From NCBI GenBank assembly GCA_902801485.1, contig CADCIP010000048.1, forward strand, positions 1 through 42,839: 42,839 nt of DNA, in the 5' to 3' direction. This document shows positions 13,335-25,325 of this stretch, one piece after another. Below the pieces are notes generated by a model, which was given only the letters and a program-made list of their open reading frames with translations, ran no database searches and was not told where the DNA came from. The position numbers and the translations under genes are program-made. Each line of letters begins with the position of its first letter. Position 1 is the first letter of the stretch. Source of the stretch: an uncultured Bacteroidales bacterium (lineage in GTDB: Bacteria; Bacteroidota; Bacteroidia; Bacteroidales; Bacteroidaceae).

Positions 13335-14633
13335 ATGATACAGATAATTTATGTTACAGATGCAGGAAGAGAGATAGCACAACGTTTGCTTTCAGAACTT
13401 CCCGAGTCACATTTGCTTCCTGCTAAAGCTTTTGTCTCGAACACCTTCTCGCGTAATGAAGCACTTATCTTCATTGGAGATATGGGTGTATGCGTACGTA
13501 CCATTTCTTCTTTTATGAAAAGCAAGAGAACCGACCCCGACGTGATATGCGTTGACAGTTCGAGCAATTATGTAATTAGTGTTTTGAGCGGACGTATCGG
13601 CGGAGCGAATAAACTTACGCGTCGCATTGCCCGTATTTTGGGCAGTGTACCTATTATCACTACAGAGAGTGACAATGAGGGATTCTGGGGATTGGATACA
13701 TTGGCACCCCATTTTGGATGGCAGGAAGAGCACAGAGACGGACGGATGAACCATATCATCTTTCATTTCGTGAACGGCAGGCCAACTGTTCTGAAGTTAG
13801 ATGTTCGTGGTGGCAGAGGTGTGGATTATCTGAAGCGTACCAGACCTGCCCACGTTTCCATGTATGATGCCGACGCTAAAATTGAAGCGGAAACCCTGCT
13901 TCTGGCAGTCAGCCCTTTCTGGAATCCTAATGTTCAGCAGTTCAGCAAATCGGTTCTTTACCGTCCACCTGTCCTGCATCTGGGAATAGACTGCATGCAT
14001 GAATGTCCTGCAGGAGAGCTGCCCCGTAAGATTCGTGACTTGATGCACCAGCATAATCTTTCCGAAAAGAGCATTGCTACTATAGACACTACATCAAAGT
14101 GTGCTGACGAGATGCTTATCCAGTCGCTGCTTATGGCTTTCCCATGGGCACAACTTAAAGTTCACGAGTTGGAAGATGGTCAAACAGACATATGTGAAGC
14201 CTGTGCCTCTGATTACGGTCCTCTACTGATGGAGAAACAAGTAGTGGACGATGTGTGCTCTGTCAGCATATCCATAACACGCGAAGCTCAGTTAGGCGGT
14301 CATGTGGAGTATGTTGGAGCTGGTCCTGGCGATCCCGATCTGGTTTCTGTTCGCGGTATGCAGTTCCTGCAACAGGCCGACCTTATCCTTTACCCTTCTG
14401 ATACAGTCTCGGAACGTCTTACCCATTATGCCAAGAAAGGTTGTATGGTACGTTCCACAGAGGACATGAAGCCAGAAGAAATACTCCTTCTTATGCAAGA
14501 TTATTATAAAAGAGGTTTACAGATTGTCCGTTTGCTGGCAGGTGATCCCAACCACAACCCCACTTTTACAAAGGAGAAGAAACTACTTGAGAAAGAAGAT
14601 ATGCGTTACCACGTAACCCCAGGTATCCAGTAA
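13335..14633 (+). CDS. cbiG: CbiG cobalt-precorrin-5A hydrolase fused to truncated CobM/CbiF
   Basis: 432 residues. Residues 1-115 match the CbiG N-domain (GDMGVCVRTISSFMKSKRTD, then SGRIGGANKLTRRIA and ITTESD). About 210-290 match the CbiG C-domain (HLGIDCMHECPAGELP). From about 323 a precorrin-4 C11-methyltransferase (CobM/CbiF) begins with VGAGPGDPDL (Gly328 onward) but stops at residue 432, after VTPGIQ, where complete enzymes need about 140 more residues. The usual TGDP motif reads AGDPNHNP. CbiG opens the lactone ring and CobM methylates C11 in anaerobic corrin synthesis; the methyltransferase half cannot be complete here. No other cobalamin gene is in the window. The stop codon abuts a 7-bp repeat array. 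It may be a decaying remnant or a protein kept for CbiG only. Confidence 0.8.
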   Translation: MIQIIYVTDAGREIAQRLLSELPESHLLPAKAFVSNTFSRNEALIFIGDMGVCVRTISSFMKSKRTDPDVICVDSSSNYVISVLSGRIGGANKLTRRIARILGSVPIITTESDNEGFWGLDTLAPHFGWQEEHRDGRMNHIIFHFVNGRPTVLKLDVRGGRGVDYLKRTRPAHVSMYDADAKIEAETLLLAVSPFWNPNVQQFSKSVLYRPPVLHLGIDCMHECPAGELPRKIRDLMHQHNLSEKSIATIDTTSKCADEMLIQSLLMAFPWAQLKVHELEDGQTDICEACASDYGPLLMEKQVVDDVCSVSISITREAQLGGHVEYVGAGPGDPDLVSVRGMQFLQQADLILYPSDTVSERLTHYAKKGCMVRSTEDMKPEEILLLMQDYYKRGLQIVRLLAGDPNHNPTFTKEKKLLEKEDMRYHVTPGIQ

Positions 14634-14661
14634 CTCTCAACTCTAAACACTAAACTCTAAA
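14634..14661 (+). repeat. 7-bp tandem repeat, CTCTAAA type, 4 units
   Basis: CTCTCAA, CTCTAAA, CACTAAA, CTCTAAA in register, starting at the first base after the stop codon of the truncated CobM domain and ending 9 nt before the DUF4491 start. Confidence 0.85.
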
Positions 14662-14670
14662 CTGAACAAA

Positions 14671-14964
14671 GTGTATTTCCAAGGAATTATCATAGCAGTT
14701 GCCACATTTCTGATAATTGGCGTCTTTCATCCCATTGTTATTAAAGCCGAATACTACTGGGGTGTACGATGCTGGCCTCATTTTGCCATTCTGGGCGTTC
14801 TGTTGCTTACGGGTTCTCTTTTTGTCTCCAATACGCTTTTCGCAGCCATTTTAGGAGTAACAGGCTGTTCCTGCCTGTGGAGTATCCTGGAACTCTTCCA
14901 GCAACGAGAGCGTGTCAGGAAAGGCTGGTTCCCAATGAATCCAAAGAGGAAGGGTGATAAGTAA
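14671..14964 (+). CDS. DUF4491 family membrane protein
   Basis: 97 residues with the opening GIIIAVATFLIIGVFHPIVI and the ending QRERVRKGWFPMNPKRK that I recognise as the DUF4491 family of Bacteroidetes and Firmicutes. There are about three hydrophobic segments (near residues 5-25, 37-52 and 55-70) and a basic tail. Function is unknown. No ATG fits; the GTG at 14671 gives the family N-terminus. It lies between the cobalamin-type gene and GH9, 48 nt before the latter. Confidence 0.85.
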   Translation: MYFQGIIIAVATFLIIGVFHPIVIKAEYYWGVRCWPHFAILGVLLLTGSLFVSNTLFAAILGVTGCSCLWSILELFQQRERVRKGWFPMNPKRKGDK

Positions 14965-15012
14965 TCATCAGGCTTGATGGTAGTATTAACTGTATAATAA
15001 AAACAAGAATCT

Positions 15013-17301
15013 ATGGTGTTAAATGTCTTGCTTGTTCTACTAATGGCCGTATGGGATGGCAAGACATTTCCATTACCCATAGACACCTTGCATTCCTACG
15101 ATACATACGCTAAGGAGAGAAAGGCATTTACAAGTCGGGTACTTGCCAAGGAGATACAGCTTAATGTCCCGACTACAACAGGCAAAAGAGCCGTCGGTTC
15201 GCCCAACGATCCCGACTATGCTATCTTTGGAACTGTGGATTATTCCATTTCTATGGAAGACGGGAACCTTCAGCCGTTCGACCGTATAGCACTTGAAGTC
15301 CTTCCGACAATCAATGGAACAGGCATTGTAAACCTAAACCTTCAGCTGAATAATGCCACACCGGCTCAGGTGGGCGCGCATCTCATAAACCTGATTCCCA
15401 ATAAATGGAACCATATTGTCTATGAGTTGGGAGAACTTCCCCGCGAACACGTAAAAAGCATAAGAATTTATACAGACATCAAGGGACGCCAGCCCATAAC
15501 GGGTACAGACTCTGTACATTATACTATCCGTAACATAAGAATAGAACAAACGGGATATCAAGCCAAGGAACGAGGATGGGAACCGGAGGATAATATGGTT
15601 TCCTATTCCATGAGCGGATACCTGACAAATGGACACAAAACGGCTGTTGTGAATCGTACACATATCGGAAAGCCTTACAGTATTATTGATATAGACAAAG
15701 GGAAGGCCATACTCAGCGGCAAAGTAACATCATCAGCCGGAAGTATCGGCACTCTTGGAGTAATTGACTTTTCTGCCCTAACCCAACAAGGTTCTTACCG
15801 CATAGAAGTTGACAGTATTCTTTCAGAACCTTTCCCAATAGGGAATGAAATATTCCAACCTTCAGCATGGCGCGTCCTGAATTATATCTTCTGTCAGCGA
15901 TGCGGTTGTGAGGTGAAGGGTATTCACGATGCCTGCCATTCCGACCTCTATGCTGATTACAACGGCCGCAGTTTCTCCTATGGTGGTGGTTGGCACGATG
16001 CCGGCGACCTCTCGCAACAGACACTCCAGACAGCCGATGTCGCTTTTGCCCTCCTGGAAGCTTCCGAGAGATATAAACATATAAATAAGGATTTGTCTGA
16101 ACGTCTGAAAGAAGAAGCCTGCTGGGGACTGAAGTTTATCCTGCAATGCCGATTGGGTGACGGATATCATGCATCCAGTTTAGGTTTGCTGCATTGGACG
16201 GATAACAAGTCCGGGACTTTCGATGATATTCATACCGTTCGCAAGCAAAACCATGCCTTCGACAACTTACTGTATGCTGCTTACGAGGCATTTGCCTGTC
16301 GTGTTTTAGGAGAGCAACATCCGTTATATCCATCGTTGTTTTCAGCAGCAAAGGAAGATTTCGAGTATGCAGCCACCCAATACGATGAAAAGGGTATTTT
16401 GCCATACGACCATATCATGGAACACACTTACAATACGCCACCATCGCTCTTTACAGCGACTGCTTCATGGGCTGCTACACAACTTTATATTTTAACTCAT
16501 GAAACATCCTATGCACAGAAAGCTGCACAATACATCAGCTATACACTACAATGCCAGGAGACCAAAGGAAAGAAGGCTGAGTTGAAGGGTTTTTTCTATC
16601 GAGATAAAAGCTGCAAGGCTATTGTTCATTTTATCCACCAGTCACGCGAACAGCTCTATGCCTTAGCGCTGACAGACTTATGTAAGTCGCAACCAAGCAA
16701 CAAAAACGCAAAACGTTGGAAGGCTGCTATAAAGCAATACGCCCAATATCTTGGAAGTCTGATACCATATACCTATCCGTATAAGATGGCGTCTTCAGGC
16801 ACTTATCTTACTGACGAATATACAGACAAGAGCGGTTTCCAGTCGTTGCATATCTTTGCGCCAGACAATGCTCAAGAACTCTATGTCCGTCAATTACGTG
16901 AAGGTGGAATACAACTGGATAATCGCCACTATGTAAAGCGTTTCCCCGTCTGGTTAAACATCTTTAACGGGAACGAAGCAGTTATTCTCTCCGCAGGAAA
17001 GGCTGCTGCTGTTTTAGGAAGGTTTCTGGGAGATAAGGAACTGCTAAACTATGCACAGAGCCAGCTTTACTGGACAGTAGGGCTGAATCCTTTCTGCCAA
17101 TCCTTAATATATGGCGAAGGCTACCGCTACCCTTCTATGGACAGTTTCTCCTCGGGAGAGATAACAGGTGAGATGCCTGTTGGTATCCGCTCCTGGAAGA
17201 ATACCGACGAACCCTATTGGCCACAAACCAATAATGCCTGTTACAAAGAAGTGTGGCTTACCTCGGCAGGCAAATGGCTTTCGCTGATTGCTGAATTCTG
17301 A
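15013..17301 (+). CDS. GH9 family glycoside hydrolase (endo-glucanase type)
   Basis: 762 residues. An N-terminal beta-sandwich region (about 50-190) is followed by the Ig-like CelD_N domain common before GH9 (about 190-285) and an (alpha/alpha)6 catalytic domain. GGGWHDAGDLS carries Asp329 and Asp332, the usual GH9 base region, and Glu746 in CYKEVWLT is the likely catalytic acid. Relatives cleave internal beta-1,4-glucan bonds; in xyloglucan loci GH9 acts with GH31 and GH3 enzymes. The hydrophobic N-terminus (MVLNVLLVLLMAVW) is short, so the signal peptide is weak or the start may differ. It is 32 nt from the GH3 gene. Confidence 0.88.
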   Translation: MVLNVLLVLLMAVWDGKTFPLPIDTLHSYDTYAKERKAFTSRVLAKEIQLNVPTTTGKRAVGSPNDPDYAIFGTVDYSISMEDGNLQPFDRIALEVLPTINGTGIVNLNLQLNNATPAQVGAHLINLIPNKWNHIVYELGELPREHVKSIRIYTDIKGRQPITGTDSVHYTIRNIRIEQTGYQAKERGWEPEDNMVSYSMSGYLTNGHKTAVVNRTHIGKPYSIIDIDKGKAILSGKVTSSAGSIGTLGVIDFSALTQQGSYRIEVDSILSEPFPIGNEIFQPSAWRVLNYIFCQRCGCEVKGIHDACHSDLYADYNGRSFSYGGGWHDAGDLSQQTLQTADVAFALLEASERYKHINKDLSERLKEEACWGLKFILQCRLGDGYHASSLGLLHWTDNKSGTFDDIHTVRKQNHAFDNLLYAAYEAFACRVLGEQHPLYPSLFSAAKEDFEYAATQYDEKGILPYDHIMEHTYNTPPSLFTATASWAATQLYILTHETSYAQKAAQYISYTLQCQETKGKKAELKGFFYRDKSCKAIVHFIHQSREQLYALALTDLCKSQPSNKNAKRWKAAIKQYAQYLGSLIPYTYPYKMASSGTYLTDEYTDKSGFQSLHIFAPDNAQELYVRQLREGGIQLDNRHYVKRFPVWLNIFNGNEAVILSAGKAAAVLGRFLGDKELLNYAQSQLYWTVGLNPFCQSLIYGEGYRYPSMDSFSSGEITGEMPVGIRSWKNTDEPYWPQTNNACYKEVWLTSAGKWLSLIAEF

Positions 17302-17333
17302 GTAATCAATAAACTTAAACTATTATAGACAAC

Positions 17334-19895
17334 ATGAAACCATTCTTTCCGTTCATTATTTTGTTCTGCACCACTTTCGGTGTGCAAGCACAGACACAAC
17401 CTTATCAGAATCCTAATCTGTCGGCCCACGAACGTGCTGTTGATTTATGCTCCAAGTTAACATTGGAAGAAAAAGCTCAGTTGATGCTCGACGAAAGTCC
17501 GGCCATCCCCCGTTTGGGAATAAAAAAGTTCTTCTGGTGGAGCGAAGCCTTACATGGTGCTGCCAACATGGGTAATGTAACCGTATTCCCAGAGCCTGTT
17601 GCTCTGGCTGCGTCATTCAACCCGGATATGGTTTACAAATGTTTCGATGTAGCCTCTACCGAGTTCCGTGCCCAGTACAACCATCGTATGCACGACTTAA
17701 AGGGCGAAGACGAGAAGTTCCACAGCCTCTCTGTTTGGACTCCCAACGTAAACATCTTCCGTGACCCAAGGTGGGGACGCGGTCAGGAGACCTACGGAGA
17801 AGACCCATACCTTACAAGTGTTATGGGAACGCAGGTAGTACGCGGTTTGCAAGGTCCTGAATCATCCAAATACCGTAAGCTATGGGCCTGTGCCAAACAC
17901 TATGCAGTACATAGCGGACCGGAATATACCCGTCATTCGGCCAATCTGAACGATGTGTCCCCCCGAGATATGTGGGAGACTTATATGCCAGCCTTCAAGA
18001 CGTTGGTTCAGGAAGCCAAGGTGCGTGAGGTGATGTGTGCCTACCAGCGTTTGGACGATGATCCGTGTTGCGGTTCACAGCGTCTGCTGCAAACCATCCT
18101 ACGTGACGAGTGGGGTTTCCAATACCTCGTTGTGAGCGACTGTGGTGCTGTGAGTGATTTCTATACCAGCCATAAGTCTTCATCTGATGCTGTTCACGGT
18201 TCAGCAAAAGCAGTTTTAGCAGGAACTGATGTGGAATGCGGTTACGGCTATGCCTACAAGAGCATACCTGAAGCCGTAAAACGCGGTTTTATTACCGAGG
18301 CCGAGGTTGATAAGCATGTAGTACGCCTGCTGGAAGGACGTTTCGACTTGGGTGAGATGGATGACCCTTCTCTTGTAGAGTGGTCCAAGATACCCTACTC
18401 TGCTATGTCAACTAAAGAGTCAGCCGACCTGTCATTGGATATGGCTCGTCAGACTATTGTCCTTCTGCAGAACAAAAACGACATACTTCCATTAAAGAAA
18501 GGTGAACGCTTGGCCGTTATAGGCCCGAATGCCGACAATGCTCCCATGATGTGGGGAAACTACAACGGAATGCCCAACCATACAATAACTATCTTAGATG
18601 GTATCAAGGCTAAACAAAAGAAGTTGTTCTACGACAAAGGTTGTGATTTGACATACGACAAGGTGATGGACTGCCTGATGGCCTCACAATGTTCCTTCGA
18701 AGGCAAAAAAGGCCTGAAGGGAACTTTCTGGAACAACAGGAAGATGGAAGGACAGCCTGTTACTACACAGTATTACACCACCCCGTTAGCCGTAACAACA
18801 GCCGGTATGCATAACTTTGCTCCAGGCGTACAACTTGAAGACTTTTCTGCTAAGTATGAGACAACTTTCACACCGAAAGAAGCCGGAGAGTATGTAGTAA
18901 ACGTGGAAGGTTGCGGACACTTTGAACTATTCATTGACGGTGAGCGTAAATTCCGTCATCATACCTGGCGCACCACACCCAACCGAATAGCCATTCAGGC
19001 AGAAGCAGGCAAGAGTTACAATATAGAGGTACAGTTCTCGCATATTCAAACTTACAATGCTAATCTAAAGATTAATGTAGCCAAGGAGTTCCCTATTGAT
19101 TATCAGCAGATTATCAGTCAGCTTAAGGGCATAAATAAAGTCATCTTCGTTGGTGGCATTTCTCCAGCTCTCGAAGGTGAGGAAATGCCTGTTAATATTG
19201 ATGGCTTCAAGGGGGGCGACCGTACCCATATTGAACTTCCTGCCGTTCAGCGCAATTTCCTGAAAGCATTGAAGGAAGCTGGGAAACAGGTTATCTTTGT
19301 CAGTTGTTCCGGCTCGTGTATAGCTTTGCAACCCGAGACAGAAACCTGCGATGCCATCGTGCAAGTGTGGTATCCCGGTCAGGAAGGAGGAACTGCTGTG
19401 GCTGATGTTCTCTATGGCGATGTGAACCCAAGCGGAAAACTGCCTGTTACATTCTATAAGAACAGCAGTCAGTTGCCCGACTATGAGGATTATTCCATGA
19501 AAGGACGTACTTACCGTTACTTCAATGATGCACTCTTCCCCTTCGGTTATGGCCTGAGCTATACCAGTTTCTCGTTAGGAGAGCCTGTCGTATCTGGGTT
19601 AACTGTTAACGTTCCTGTTACTAATACAGGCAAGTTTGACGGAACAGAAACCGTACAACTCTATATCCGTAACCTACAAGACCCCGAAGGTCCGTTGAAG
19701 AGCCTCCGTGCATTCCAACGTGTTAACGTGAAAGCAGGCAAAACTGTTACTGCAGAATTGAAACTTACAGACATCAGCTTTGAGTTTTGGGATCCTGAGA
19801 CCAACACCATGCGTGTAAAGCCTGGGAAATACGAGGTTCTTGTGGGAACCAGTTCACAAGACAAGGACTTGAAGAAACTGAGTATCAGCATTTAA
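17334..19895 (+). CDS. GH3 beta-glucosidase/beta-xylosidase with PA14 insert
   Basis: 853 residues with a signal peptide ending near FGVQAQ. The GH3 N-domain contains the nucleophile Asp269 in YLVVSDCGAVSDF and the substrate-site block CAKHYAVHSGPEYTRH. The C-domain is split by a PA14-type insert (about residues 460-585), then a fibronectin-III-like domain closes the protein. Such enzymes remove beta-glucosyl or beta-xylosyl units from short oligosaccharides in the periplasm; the sequence alone does not decide between them. It lies in the operon 12 nt before the first GH43 gene. Confidence 0.93.
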   Translation: MKPFFPFIILFCTTFGVQAQTQPYQNPNLSAHERAVDLCSKLTLEEKAQLMLDESPAIPRLGIKKFFWWSEALHGAANMGNVTVFPEPVALAASFNPDMVYKCFDVASTEFRAQYNHRMHDLKGEDEKFHSLSVWTPNVNIFRDPRWGRGQETYGEDPYLTSVMGTQVVRGLQGPESSKYRKLWACAKHYAVHSGPEYTRHSANLNDVSPRDMWETYMPAFKTLVQEAKVREVMCAYQRLDDDPCCGSQRLLQTILRDEWGFQYLVVSDCGAVSDFYTSHKSSSDAVHGSAKAVLAGTDVECGYGYAYKSIPEAVKRGFITEAEVDKHVVRLLEGRFDLGEMDDPSLVEWSKIPYSAMSTKESADLSLDMARQTIVLLQNKNDILPLKKGERLAVIGPNADNAPMMWGNYNGMPNHTITILDGIKAKQKKLFYDKGCDLTYDKVMDCLMASQCSFEGKKGLKGTFWNNRKMEGQPVTTQYYTTPLAVTTAGMHNFAPGVQLEDFSAKYETTFTPKEAGEYVVNVEGCGHFELFIDGERKFRHHTWRTTPNRIAIQAEAGKSYNIEVQFSHIQTYNANLKINVAKEFPIDYQQIISQLKGINKVIFVGGISPALEGEEMPVNIDGFKGGDRTHIELPAVQRNFLKALKEAGKQVIFVSCSGSCIALQPETETCDAIVQVWYPGQEGGTAVADVLYGDVNPSGKLPVTFYKNSSQLPDYEDYSMKGRTYRYFNDALFPFGYGLSYTSFSLGEPVVSGLTVNVPVTNTGKFDGTETVQLYIRNLQDPEGPLKSLRAFQRVNVKAGKTVTAELKLTDISFEFWDPETNTMRVKPGKYEVLVGTSSQDKDLKKLSISI

Positions 19896-19907
19896 TAAGG
19901 CTGTTCT

Positions 19908-21860
19908 ATGAGACATCTGACATTATTGGCCGCATTGGCTATTGTTGTTCCGTCAATTGCACAGAACCCCATCATTCACAACCAGTTTACAGCCGACCCT
20001 ACTGCGCGTGTCTTTAATAATAAGGTATATCTATTCCCTTCGCACGACATACCTGCACCCATAGGCCAACGGCAAGATTGGTTCTGCATGGAAGACTACC
20101 ACGTCTTTTCGTCGGAGAACCTGACGGAATGGACAGATCACGGTGTTATCCTTTCTCAGCAGAATGTTCCATGGGGGAAACCTGACGGCTATTCTATGTG
20201 GGCACCAGACTGTGTATTCAAGAATGGCAAATATTACTTCTACTACCCCAATGCTCCACGCGAAGGAAGAGGATTTGCCATAGGTGTAGCCATTGCCGAC
20301 CAACCCGAAGGGCCTTATACACCTGAGAAAGAATCAATCAAGGGAGTCGGCGGCATAGATCCTTGCGTGCTGATAGATGACGATGGGGCTGCCTATCTAT
20401 ATTGGAGTGGTATGGGAATACGAGGTGGCCGTCTAAAGGAAAACATGACGGAGTTGGAGAATGGCAGTCATGTTATGGAAGGACTGCCCGAAGGATTCAA
20501 AGAAGGGCCTTTTGCATTCAAACGCAAAGGAAGATATTATCTCACCTTCCCCTGGGTACGCAAAGATCAGGGAACCGAGACACTTGCCTATGCTATGAGC
20601 GACTCTCCTTTAGGCCCCTGGCAGTTTAAGGGTCTTATTATGGAAGAACACGATAACCGATGCTGGACAAATCATCACAGTTTGGTGGAATACAAGGGTC
20701 AATGGTACCTGTTTTATCATCGCAACCATTATTCACCCAATATGGATAAGCGTCGTTCGGCCTGCATCGAAAAGGTTTCCTTCAATGCCGACGGAACGAT
20801 TCAGGAGGTGAAACAGACGCTACGTGGCGTAGGTATTACACATGCAACCGACAGAATAGAAATAGACAGATACAGTTCTGTAAGCGATGGTGTTACTACA
20901 GACTTCAACGATACCACAGCTACCTTCAACGGTTGGCATGCCATATTGCAGAAGAAAGGCTCTTGGCTGAGATACAACGATGTGGACTTCAGCAGCATTT
21001 CCGACAGCTACGTCGTAGTAAAAGCTAAGGCTAATACAAATACCAGTTTTACTATCCGGGATAAATCGGAGAAAGGCAAAGTAATAGCCAGGTTGACTAT
21101 AACGGTTGAAGGAGAAACGGGGCCTTTCCGTCGCAGTATGAGAGGACAATGGATGACGCTTACTGTTCCTGTGGAATATATTCCCAAAGGGATTACTAAC
21201 TTAAGTGTTGTATGTGAAGGCCCTGAGGTAAGTATCGACTGGTTGCAATTCAAGAACCGTAGTACCTACATGAAGCCAGCTACCTCAACAAGTACCCAAC
21301 CTGACGCTGAGGGTTTTATCCGCAGATGGATGCTGTTGGAACCTATCAGGCAGGATATCCGCTCAAATGTTATCTTCACAAACACCTGGTTGCGTGAGGC
21401 TTTTAGCAAAGAGTATTTCAACGGACAACTAACAGTCTTGCCCAAGGACGGACAGAAGGTGAAGGTCGGAAGTCAGAAACTTGCCTGGCACTTGTTGGAC
21501 AGCGAGACATACAACGTAAAACTCTTCCGTTTTGCTGAGAAATGGGGACAGCAAACATACGGTTCTTTGTTTTGGGCCGTTACGGTTATTGATTGTCCAG
21601 AAGAAATACGTGATGTCCGACTGGCAGCAGGCAGCAACGGTGCCTCTATGTGGTGGCTGAATGGCGAAGAAGTGTTGTTGCTTGAAGGCGACCGTCGTAT
21701 GGTCGAAGATGATGGCATGTCGCAACGGATAACCCTTAAGGAAGGACGCAACATCCTCCGGTGTGCTGTCATTAACGGTCCTGGGCTTAGCGATATGTGC
21801 ATTAGATTCCTCGATGAGAAAGGTAAGCCTCTCACAAATTTCACCATCGTAAACAACTAG
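19908..21860 (+). CDS. GH43 family enzyme (arabinofuranosidase/xylosidase type)
   Basis: 650 residues; the signal peptide ends near VPSIAQ. The five-bladed propeller residues are visible: Asp30 in TADPTARVF (base), Asp151 in GGIDPCVL (pKa modulator) and Glu199 in FKEGPF (acid). A CBM6-like jelly roll covers about 310-450 (SIDWLQFKNRS), and an extra C-terminal beta domain with WWLNGEEVLLLEG resembles galactose-binding jelly rolls in glycosidases. The likely substrate is alpha-L-arabinofuranose or beta-xylose on hemicellulose. The gene is 3 nt from the next GH43 gene, so they are almost certainly co-transcribed. Confidence 0.9.
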   Translation: MRHLTLLAALAIVVPSIAQNPIIHNQFTADPTARVFNNKVYLFPSHDIPAPIGQRQDWFCMEDYHVFSSENLTEWTDHGVILSQQNVPWGKPDGYSMWAPDCVFKNGKYYFYYPNAPREGRGFAIGVAIADQPEGPYTPEKESIKGVGGIDPCVLIDDDGAAYLYWSGMGIRGGRLKENMTELENGSHVMEGLPEGFKEGPFAFKRKGRYYLTFPWVRKDQGTETLAYAMSDSPLGPWQFKGLIMEEHDNRCWTNHHSLVEYKGQWYLFYHRNHYSPNMDKRRSACIEKVSFNADGTIQEVKQTLRGVGITHATDRIEIDRYSSVSDGVTTDFNDTTATFNGWHAILQKKGSWLRYNDVDFSSISDSYVVVKAKANTNTSFTIRDKSEKGKVIARLTITVEGETGPFRRSMRGQWMTLTVPVEYIPKGITNLSVVCEGPEVSIDWLQFKNRSTYMKPATSTSTQPDAEGFIRRWMLLEPIRQDIRSNVIFTNTWLREAFSKEYFNGQLTVLPKDGQKVKVGSQKLAWHLLDSETYNVKLFRFAEKWGQQTYGSLFWAVTVIDCPEEIRDVRLAAGSNGASMWWLNGEEVLLLEGDRRMVEDDGMSQRITLKEGRNILRCAVINGPGLSDMCIRFLDEKGKPLTNFTIVNN

Positions 21861-21863
21861 ATT

Positions 21864-23315
21864 ATGAAACGCATACTTGTTTTTTTATCAATCATCAATT
21901 GTCAATTGTCAATTTGCCAGGCACAGACTGGTGCACCCTATATTCACGACCCGTCAACCATTGCTGAATGCGAAGGCAAGTATTATACCTTCGGAACAGG
22001 AGGCGGAGGACTTATCAGCGAAGACGGATGGTCATGGCATGCTGGTGCCGAACGCCCAGGCGGAGGAGCTGCGCCGGATGTCCTGAAGATTGGCGACCGC
22101 TACCTTGTTATATATGGTGCAACTGGAGGCGGACTGGGAGGCGGACATAACGGACGCATCCTGACCATGTGGAACAAGACGCTCGACCCTAAATCGCCCG
22201 ACTTTAAGTACAGCAACCCTATTGAAGTTGCATCAAGTGACGGGATGGAAGACTGCGATGCTATTGATCCCTGTTTACTGCTCGATCCGTCAACAAATCG
22301 TCTGTGGACAACATACGGCACCTATTTCGGCACTATCAGGCTGATTGAGTTAGACCCAAAGACGGGTGAACGCATAAAAGGCAATCAGGAGAAAGACATT
22401 GCCATCGACTGCGAGGCAACAGACCTTATCTGGCGCAACGGCTGGTATTATCTGTTGGGTACTCACGGCACCTGCTGCGACGGCGTGAACTCAACCTATA
22501 ACATAGTGGTGGGACGTTCCCGTAATGTGGAAGGTCCTTATATAGATAATGTAAGGCGTGATATGTTCCATGGCGGAGGCCGCATGGTCATTGCTGCAGG
22601 TGACCGCAAGACAGGTCCCGGGCACTTCGGACGAACCATCATCGACGAGGGTGTAGAGGTGATGTCTTGCCACTTCGAGGCCGACTTCGGTATGAGCGGA
22701 CGCAGCGTTCTGGGTATCCGACCTTTGCTTTGGAAGAACGACTGGCCTGTGGCTGGTGAACCTTTTAAGGGTGGAACCTTCGAGATTGAGTCGGAGCGTC
22801 GCGGCTACTCGCTGGAACTGAGTGTCGATTTCGTTCGCATGGAGCAGGAACGTCAGCGTTTCTGGCAGATTGACCCTAACGAACCCGTAAAGGTCCTCCC
22901 CGACCAGAAGTTAGAGGATGTCATCGGTACATGGCCCAAGGGCGATATTCCTGTGCGTTGTAGCGACTATATGTTCCGCCCCTGGCAACGCTGGAGCATC
23001 ACTCCCGTTCCTGAGGCTGGCGGCTATCTGGGCGGTCCTTACTTCCGTATCGTCATCGAGGGGACTGAACGTACGCTGACGGCAACTGCCAATTTGGAAG
23101 TTACCACCGTACCTTCCTTCACGGGTAAGCCCGAACAGCTTTGGCGCATCGAACAGCTCACAGATGGCACCTACCGCATCATGCCGAAGGCTATCCCCGG
23201 CCAGCAGGGACTGAACACGCGTTATGTGCTGTACTCCATTGCCGACAGCACCCCCACGTTGGCTCCTTACGACTTCAGCACAGACAACGCGAAATGGAAT
23301 TTCCGTAATCACTAA
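21864..23315 (+). CDS. GH43 endo-arabinanase-like enzyme with repeat-built signal peptide
   Basis: 483 residues. The propeller domain contains Asp29 in YIHDPSTI, Asp135 in DAIDPCLL and Glu184 in IDCEATDLIW, the three expected GH43 catalytic positions. The block GTHGTCCDGVNSTYNI resembles arabinan endo-1,5-alpha-L-arabinosidases. A C-terminal beta-rich region covers about 315-483. The signal peptide is odd: LSIINCQLSICQAQ is encoded by four 7-bp units at 21887-21914. A gain or loss of one unit would shift the frame of the whole enzyme. No lipobox is convincing. Confidence 0.88.
   Translation: MKRILVFLSIINCQLSICQAQTGAPYIHDPSTIAECEGKYYTFGTGGGGLISEDGWSWHAGAERPGGGAAPDVLKIGDRYLVIYGATGGGLGGGHNGRILTMWNKTLDPKSPDFKYSNPIEVASSDGMEDCDAIDPCLLLDPSTNRLWTTYGTYFGTIRLIELDPKTGERIKGNQEKDIAIDCEATDLIWRNGWYYLLGTHGTCCDGVNSTYNIVVGRSRNVEGPYIDNVRRDMFHGGGRMVIAAGDRKTGPGHFGRTIIDEGVEVMSCHFEADFGMSGRSVLGIRPLLWKNDWPVAGEPFKGGTFEIESERRGYSLELSVDFVRMEQERQRFWQIDPNEPVKVLPDQKLEDVIGTWPKGDIPVRCSDYMFRPWQRWSITPVPEAGGYLGGPYFRIVIEGTERTLTATANLEVTTVPSFTGKPEQLWRIEQLTDGTYRIMPKAIPGQQGLNTRYVLYSIADSTPTLAPYDFSTDNAKWNFRNH
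21887..21914 (+). repeat. 7-bp tandem repeat in signal peptide codons, 4 units
   Basis: ATCAATC, ATCAATT, GTCAATT, GTCAATT in register, 23 nt into the GH43 gene. Confidence 0.85.
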
Positions 23316-25306
<1,991 letters not shown>

Positions 25307-25325
25307 AGCAGAAAGAAGGGACTTC

